Assembly: GCA_949752745.1 (NCBI GenBank)
Contig: OX457033.1
Location: 21,007,066 to 21,071,065, forward strand
DNA length: 64,000 bases
Reading direction: 5' to 3'
DNA from: Protula sp. h YS-2021
Taxonomy: Eukaryota > Annelida > Polychaeta > Sabellida > Serpulidae
The notes beneath the pieces were generated by a model. The model searched no databases. It worked only from the letters and a program-made list of their open reading frames with translations, and was not told the origin of the DNA. The position numbers and the translations under genes were made by a program. Of this stretch, positions 51,688 through 64,000 are shown in pieces (the stretch's first letter is position 1; each line of letters opens with the position of its first letter).

Positions 51688-52009
51688 AACAGTCATATCG
51701 AATATCACCATGGCCAAAATGTCCAAGGAGTCATGTCAGGCAGTGAATAAAATGGTTAAATGACGAACCAGTCGATTTCAGTTACAGTAATATAGACAGG
51801 ATATGATGTCATGTTCTTATTTCATTTCCCTTATCTTAAAATAACCACATGGCAAACATATGACTAACGTCTGATTAAGAAACACGCATCAATACCAAAT
51901 GTGCAAACACTTGATGTACTTACATTTTTCTAATATTGTGAAATATGTGGTGTATTTCTGAATATGCGATCATTCTTCAGCGAAAAAATTTTTATCAAAA
52001 CAAATCCCG

Positions 52010-52012
<3 letters not shown>

Positions 52013-52072
<60 letters not shown>

Positions 52073-52077
52073 AGAGA

Positions 52078-52120
<43 letters not shown>

Positions 52121-52181
52121 GGAGGGGGAGAGAGAGAGATAGGGGGGGCAGAGAGAGAGAGACGGGGGAGAGAGAGAGAGC

Positions 52182-52246
<65 letters not shown>
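52013..52246. repeat. (GA)n microsatellite
   Basis: Long GA run with GGGA and GAC interruptions, followed by a short AT run. Its partner in copy A is the 31-bp run at 8851-8881. Confidence 0.97.
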
Positions 52247-52248
<2 letters not shown>

Positions 52249-52609
52249 AGGAGAGGGGGCATATATATATATATATATATATATAGATATAGATAGATAG
52301 GGGTGCGTATAGTAGTTCAAATGTTTTGCAGTTCATACACTAAAGGTATGAATCGTTGGTTAGATTTTACCTTCATTTTAAAGTTAAGATAGAAAATTAA
52401 ATATTTTTCGAGAATATGAAATACGTCAATCAAACAGGTAATTATTTATTTATTAATGTTTCTTATTTGTGCTTAATTTGCTTTGTTAAGTCACAATAAC
52501 ATAATTTCATGCATTTGTTCCATTTTTTAAATTAAATGTTCAATATTTTATGCTGCTGTAAAATAACCATATGGATTTCAAGTGGTTAACATATGATGAT
52601 CTCAAAGAC

Positions 52610-52856
52610 AACATGCACGACAGTATGCGCGACACCATGCACGACAATAGAGGCGACATATGCACGACAATAGAGGCGACACCATGCATGACAATAGAGG
52701 CAACACCATGCATGACAATAGAGGCGACACCATGCACGAGATGAGAGGCGACACCATGCACGAAAATAGAGGCGACACCATGCACGATAATAGAGGCGAC
52801 ACTATGCACGACATTAGTGGCGACACCATGCACGGCAATAGAGGCGACACAAATAT
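52610..52856. repeat. 24-bp minisatellite
   Basis: About ten units of GGCGACACCATGCACGACAA + TAGA with point variants. It reads as an open octapeptide repeat (MHDNRGDT) on + and as HGVASIV-type on -. The frame stays open only because the unit is a multiple of three; I do not call it a gene. Confidence 0.93.
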
Positions 52857-52859
52857 TCT

Positions 52860-53938
52860 AATTCGTATTAGCTACAACTTAATAAATTACTCGTGTCCCG
52901 TGCCCGCTTTGCATATTTTTTTATTCGTGGATTTTTCCGGGGTTGACGGTGTGTATGTCTTTTGTTATATATCCCAGTCAACGAGTGTGTGAGGAGAGAC
53001 AGCAGCCCACCCCCGTTCCCCTCTATGTTCATCGAAAGTGAGTAGATTTTCGAACTGAACCAAAATTTTCATCGAACTACGATCTTTACCTATTTCGATG
53101 ATTTCAATTTGAACATTTCTGTTTAATTGATCTAGTCTAATCGGATATTTTTTATGGCGGGTGAGGGAGGGGTGCTGTTTCCAAATTTGTGTGACCTTTG
53201 ACCTCACACTCTCGCCACTTTCCAGACCAGTATATAGGTCGCTCTGTATGCCGCTACCAAGCTTTTTAGTCCATAGTATATTTAAATTCAATGTAGGACA
53301 AGGATGTACATAAAACAAGTGATATTTATATCAGCATTTGGTTGTTACTCTTGCAGTCAGTTAACCACAATCATCCCCTCCCCCCCCCCCCATACCCTCC
53401 ACACACACCTCCCGCACTGCATCGCAAGCTTTTTCTCTTTTTATTTAATCAAAACCATGTCAGAAAAGAGAAGTTTGATCAGATGAAGCCGTGAGATATG
53501 AAGCAGGTGCTCGCCTGATCAGATAGGGCACTTGCCATCGCTGCTTCAAGCTCATTCCTATTCCTATTCCAATATCGCCCACCATAAGCCGGTCAAGTTA
53601 CATGTGGTTCCCATCAAACAAATATGCCCTCATTTTTTGTCAATATTGAAAAAGCATCGGACTTTTATGGAGTGTTGATCTGGTGTCCGTTTCGCTTTGA
53701 CTCTTTGAGGGTGGAGTAGAAAAATCTGCATTACATGAGAGCAAAAGTCAGCGCTTCATTTATTTGTCTTATGGAATGAAGTGATTAGTGTTTGTTGACA
53801 TCCAAACCAATTGTTTCCAAAACCTTGCAAAATTAATAATGCATCGTGAAAATGCTTTTTTACGGTTCTTTTTCCTAAAAGAATGTGGTCTTTTCCAAGT
53901 AAGTTGGCGACCGTTTAATGACTTGATGGTTTTCAGGT

Positions 53939-53980
<42 letters not shown>

Positions 53981-54043
53981 TTCTTTCTTTCTCTCCCTCT
54001 CTCTCTCCCTCTCTATCTCTCTCTCCCTCTCTCTCTCGATCTC

Positions 54044-54097
<54 letters not shown>

Positions 54098-55170
54098 TCT
54101 ATCTCTCTCTCCATCTTTCTCTCCCTCTCTCTCTCTCTTTCTGTAGCTGCCATTTTTATTGCTGTTCCAAATAGTGTACACGATTTACGTCTATATCTGT
54201 GTGCAAAAATGAAATAAAAAACAAAAAGAATTTAAATATTAGTTTTATTTTTTTTAAATTGAACCACACATGAAAATTGGTTCTTTCTTGACTTGTAGAA
54301 ACATATTCAAAGGATTTGACTTCTTTAAGAAAATTCTGATTTTGAGATATTCTGCATCATATTTTCACTCCGGTACAGACTATAATGCCACTATATTTCA
54401 TCTCTTGTAGTGAGTAGTGACTATTTAATTTGTATTATTTTCTTCACAAAAGTGACTAGGCTTATTCTTGAACATGTAAATAAACACTGTCAACTTACAT
54501 CACACTAAGTAAGGGTGCTTGCTTATTTAGTTTAAAAAATGAGTGAAAAAATATGGCAATGACGATGACTTGGACTAGAATAATGACTAATGAATAATGA
54601 CTACAATAATGACTACAATTACTGCAGCTAGTTCATTTAGTTTCCCAATTAATATTAGGCACAGTGCACGAAAAATGAAGTCGATTCCACTAGCCAAATT
54701 TTGTGTGGAAAAGCCGAATCCTTAAACTGTGAATAAGCTTTTTTCTAATTAAAAATAACAGTCCAAAGTTTCCTTTAAACACAACTTATTTGTATTTGAG
54801 CTAAACTTATTTTGTGTCAAAGTTGTAGCAATAACAATGTTTAACATTTTCTCACTTCGACTAAAGAATGCAGTTTTTATTCTATTACTATTAGAGTTGC
54901 TCAAAACAATAAAGTAAAATAGTTTAATCACACATTTAAGAGCCGATACTAATATTCAAACCAGTTTTGTTTGTACTGTCAGTATTTATATTCATGATGC
55001 CATTCATTGAATTCATACTGAAAGAATTGTTTGACGATAACACCAACGGATTTCGGGATGTCGAAATGACTCTTAAATAGGTCTATATGGTTGATATTAG
55101 CAATAAAAGAATTCAAGATATTACGCATTCAAATCTGTTTTAAAATTATGATTTTGTAATATAGTTGGGT
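52860..55170. other. Intergenic with (CT)n repeat
   Basis: Includes a C-run near 53380-53391 and the (CT)n block at 53938-54145. The minus frame at 52965-53318 (117 codons) shows no recognisable domain. Confidence 0.45.
53938..54145. repeat. (CT)n microsatellite
   Basis: CT run with CCT, TTT and CGAT interruptions. Confidence 0.96.
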
Positions 55171-55189
55171 CCGGGAGTCTTTGTTTACA

Positions 55190-55400
55190 CCTTCCAGAAT
55201 CACGGAAGTCCATTATTTACAGCATCTGGCACCCACTGAAATCCATTATTTACAGCTTCTAGCAACAACGAAAGTCCATTATTTACAGCTTCTATCAGCC
55301 ATAGAAGTCCATTATTTACAGCTTCTGGCAGTCATGGAAGTCCATTATTTACAGCTTCTGGCAGCCACGGAAGTCCATTATTTACAGTTTCTAACAACCC
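55190..55400. repeat. 33-bp tandem repeat in the nuclear receptor 3' region
   Basis: Six to seven units of gaagtccattatttacagct + tctggcagccacg. The array ends just a few bases after the receptor's stop codon on the minus strand, so it is probably within its 3' UTR. Confidence 0.92.
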
Positions 55401-55404
55401 TAAT

Positions 55405-62252
<6,848 letters not shown>

Positions 62253-62882
62253 GTGTTCTAACACCAGAAACACGTGAAGCCAGCAGAATTAACCCCAATC
62301 TTGTTATCAACTATCTCCATCAAAGTGTCCACCAGCAAAATTCTTTCAATTTTCTGTAGTCTTGTTCTTTCCAGTTATTAACGCACAATTTATAATACAA
62401 AATAATTTATCTAATTACTATTTTTTTTCTTTGTTGCTTATTTCATTAATATATAACAGTTTTGTTGTTTTGTTGTTTACGTTTAAAGTAAGTAACAGTT
62501 GTTGTGACGTGATGACAAGAGTCACGTTTCGTTATTCTCCAGCGTCTGATCACTCATCTCAATAAATGGACGAACTTTAAAAGCCACCCTAGAAATGGAA
62601 TCAAAGCTTTTGACGAGCTTGCGGAAGCATTTCTGGGATAAAGTGCCTTTATTTGAGAAACTGACAGATGCTGCCAATTGTCGCATGCTTCCTTTTGATT
62701 GGCTTAAAACAAGCGCCCCTACTTTAACCAGCCTCTTTTTCGTTGTCTCATGTAGGGGATAAAACTTGAATAGCGTTTTGCAGATCGCAAGATAATAGTT
62801 TAAAATATTAATTAAAAAAAAAAAGACATATACCCAAATTATACTATTAAACATAACTGAGAACGACTAAGGCATGGAATGA

Positions 62883-62908
62883 GGGGGGGGGGGGGGGTGG
62901 GGGGTGGG
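62883..62908 (+). repeat. G-run block (G-quadruplex-prone)
   Basis: A run of 15 G, then T, six G, T and GGG. It is about 630 bp upstream of the receptor start codon. Confidence 0.85.
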
Positions 62909-63385
62909 TAGGTAAGAAAAAGTACCGACGATAGATACAGAAAATTGTTTTCCCAGTGGAGGAGAAAGCGAGTTTGTCTTTAAATTCGTTTATTAAGACT
63001 TCTACAAAAATCTCACCACAACTCTGTTCTTTATGTAGGATGCGGTAGGAGGATAAAAAATCTGAACCCTGCCTTAAAATGAATCTGCATGGCAATTTGC
63101 AATTGATTACATTTATATGATGATCTTATTTTAAAATGCTTAAAAAAATGAATAAAATACGTATATATGGCTTAGAACTTGTATCTCATTAACGAAAAGC
63201 TTCCCGCGCGTTCGCAAAAATGATATTGAACGGTTCTGCATTCAGCAATGGCAAAACATCTCCATAGCTCGTAAATGGTCGAAAATTAAACAAAAACATT
63301 CAGTTAAGTGTTGTCAGTTCTTCGATTTATTCAGAAAAGAAACAGTTCAACAATACTACCTTTCGTAATCTATCTGCAACCACAA

Positions 63386-63470
63386 GAAGAAGAAGAAGAA
63401 GAAGAAGAAGACGAAGAAGAAGAAGAAGAAGAAGAAGAAGAAGAAGAAGAAGAAGAAGAAGAAGAAGAAG
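63386..63470. repeat. (GAA)n microsatellite
   Basis: GAA/AAG run with one GAC unit. All-purine strand; glutamate-rich and leucine-rich frames over it are artefacts. Confidence 0.96.
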
Positions 63471-64000
63471 CAAAAAAAAAGAAGATAAACAGCTATTTAA
63501 TGAAAAAATATATATGAAAGAAACATCCAATTAATAAATTTACTTATTTTTCAAACTCAAAATAGTACTCAAAATGAAATTAGGCTAACAGTAAGTGACG
63601 AATGAGTTTAACTATTTTGTGATCCGACTTATAATTAAGCTCAGAACTCATTGCCCGCAAAGTGGTTGATAAACACAGCTTCGCTTGTAAGTTCTAACAT
63701 TTACTCACACTCATATATTTCTTTAGGTTCACTGGCCTGTCGTCAAGCCAATCCCCACCCCCACCCCCACCCCCCCCCCCAAAAAAAAAAAAAAACAAAA
63801 AAAAAAAACAAACAAAAAACAGATAAATAAATAAAATTAAAATGAAACGGAAAAAAGTTTCCAAGCAATAAAATACAGGTTATATATAGGTCTGCACGTG
63901 CCCTCTATAGTTATTGACAGAGTAAAATACAAATTTAAATTTGGCTATTTTTAACACGTCGTGGAAAATTTAAAAATGTTAATCTATGTGTTTAAATTTC

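Larger units (their letters stand above)
62253..64000. other. Upstream of the nuclear receptor, simple repeats
   Basis: Presumed 5' UTR/promoter side of the minus-strand receptor. Holds a G-run block (62883-62908), a (GAA)n run (63386-63470) and C-run/A-run sequence (63748-63830). No exon recognised. Confidence 0.5.

Noticed and set aside
51930..52336. Overlapping 60-116-codon frames on both strands (RE/SL-rich)
   Set aside because: All lie on the (GA)n run and are repeat artefacts.
52965..53318. 117-codon frame on -
   Set aside because: No recognisable domain, no splice or duplicate support.
53788..54181. 128-codon Ser/Leu-rich frame on + and its minus mate
   Set aside because: Produced by the (CT)n run.
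63308..63530. Glutamate-rich and leucine-rich frames
   Set aside because: Produced by the (GAA)n run.

Overview
The window looks like nuclear DNA of a marine lophotrochozoan, most likely a bivalve mollusc. It is AT-rich, has intron-split genes with GT-AG borders, and is full of microsatellites, minisatellites and degraded transposons. The gene families seen (secreted C1q-domain protein, Mab-21/cGAS-like nucleotidyltransferase, GT92 glycosyltransferase, NR2E-type nuclear receptor) are animal families, and the first two are typically expanded in bivalves. The species is an inference. No bacterial operon, CRISPR array or rRNA was seen.

The main structure is a large direct duplication. Copy A (about 400-13235) and copy B (about 35690-61535) carry the same two genes in the same convergent order: a GT92 glycosyltransferase on + and an NR2E-type nuclear receptor on -. 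In copy B both genes appear intact (GT92 45631-48779; nuclear receptor 55405-62252, seven coding exons that join in frame to 664 residues). In copy A both are dead. The GT92 relic has three frameshifts and a 41-codon deletion. The receptor relic lacks its DNA-binding domain, first and last exons, and has several broken splice sites and in-frame stops. Each copy has its own later insertions: a 1.1-kb Ginger-like element in A (2095-3202), and a 985-bp inverted-repeat element (49117-50101) plus long satellite arrays (38.9-41.0 kb and 43.9-45.2 kb) in B.

The 22-kb spacer between the copies holds a broken Mab-21/cGAS-like gene (14240-15436, -), two LINE fragments (16820-17358, - and 18040-18500, +), an intact Mab-21/cGAS-like gene with its metal-binding triad (21383-22807, -), and a nine-exon secreted C1q-domain gene (26166-30769, +). 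All six inner C1q exons are phase 1-1, and two are only 21 bp. The last part (62253-64000) is upstream of the nuclear receptor and shows only simple repeats.

Functionally, the spacer pairs a candidate intracellular nucleic-acid sensor/second-messenger enzyme with a candidate secreted lectin-like recognition protein, both plausible innate-immunity genes. The flanking duplicated block carries a Golgi glycan-modifying enzyme and a transcription factor. Exon models come from reading splice sites and phases by eye and are not backed by transcripts.
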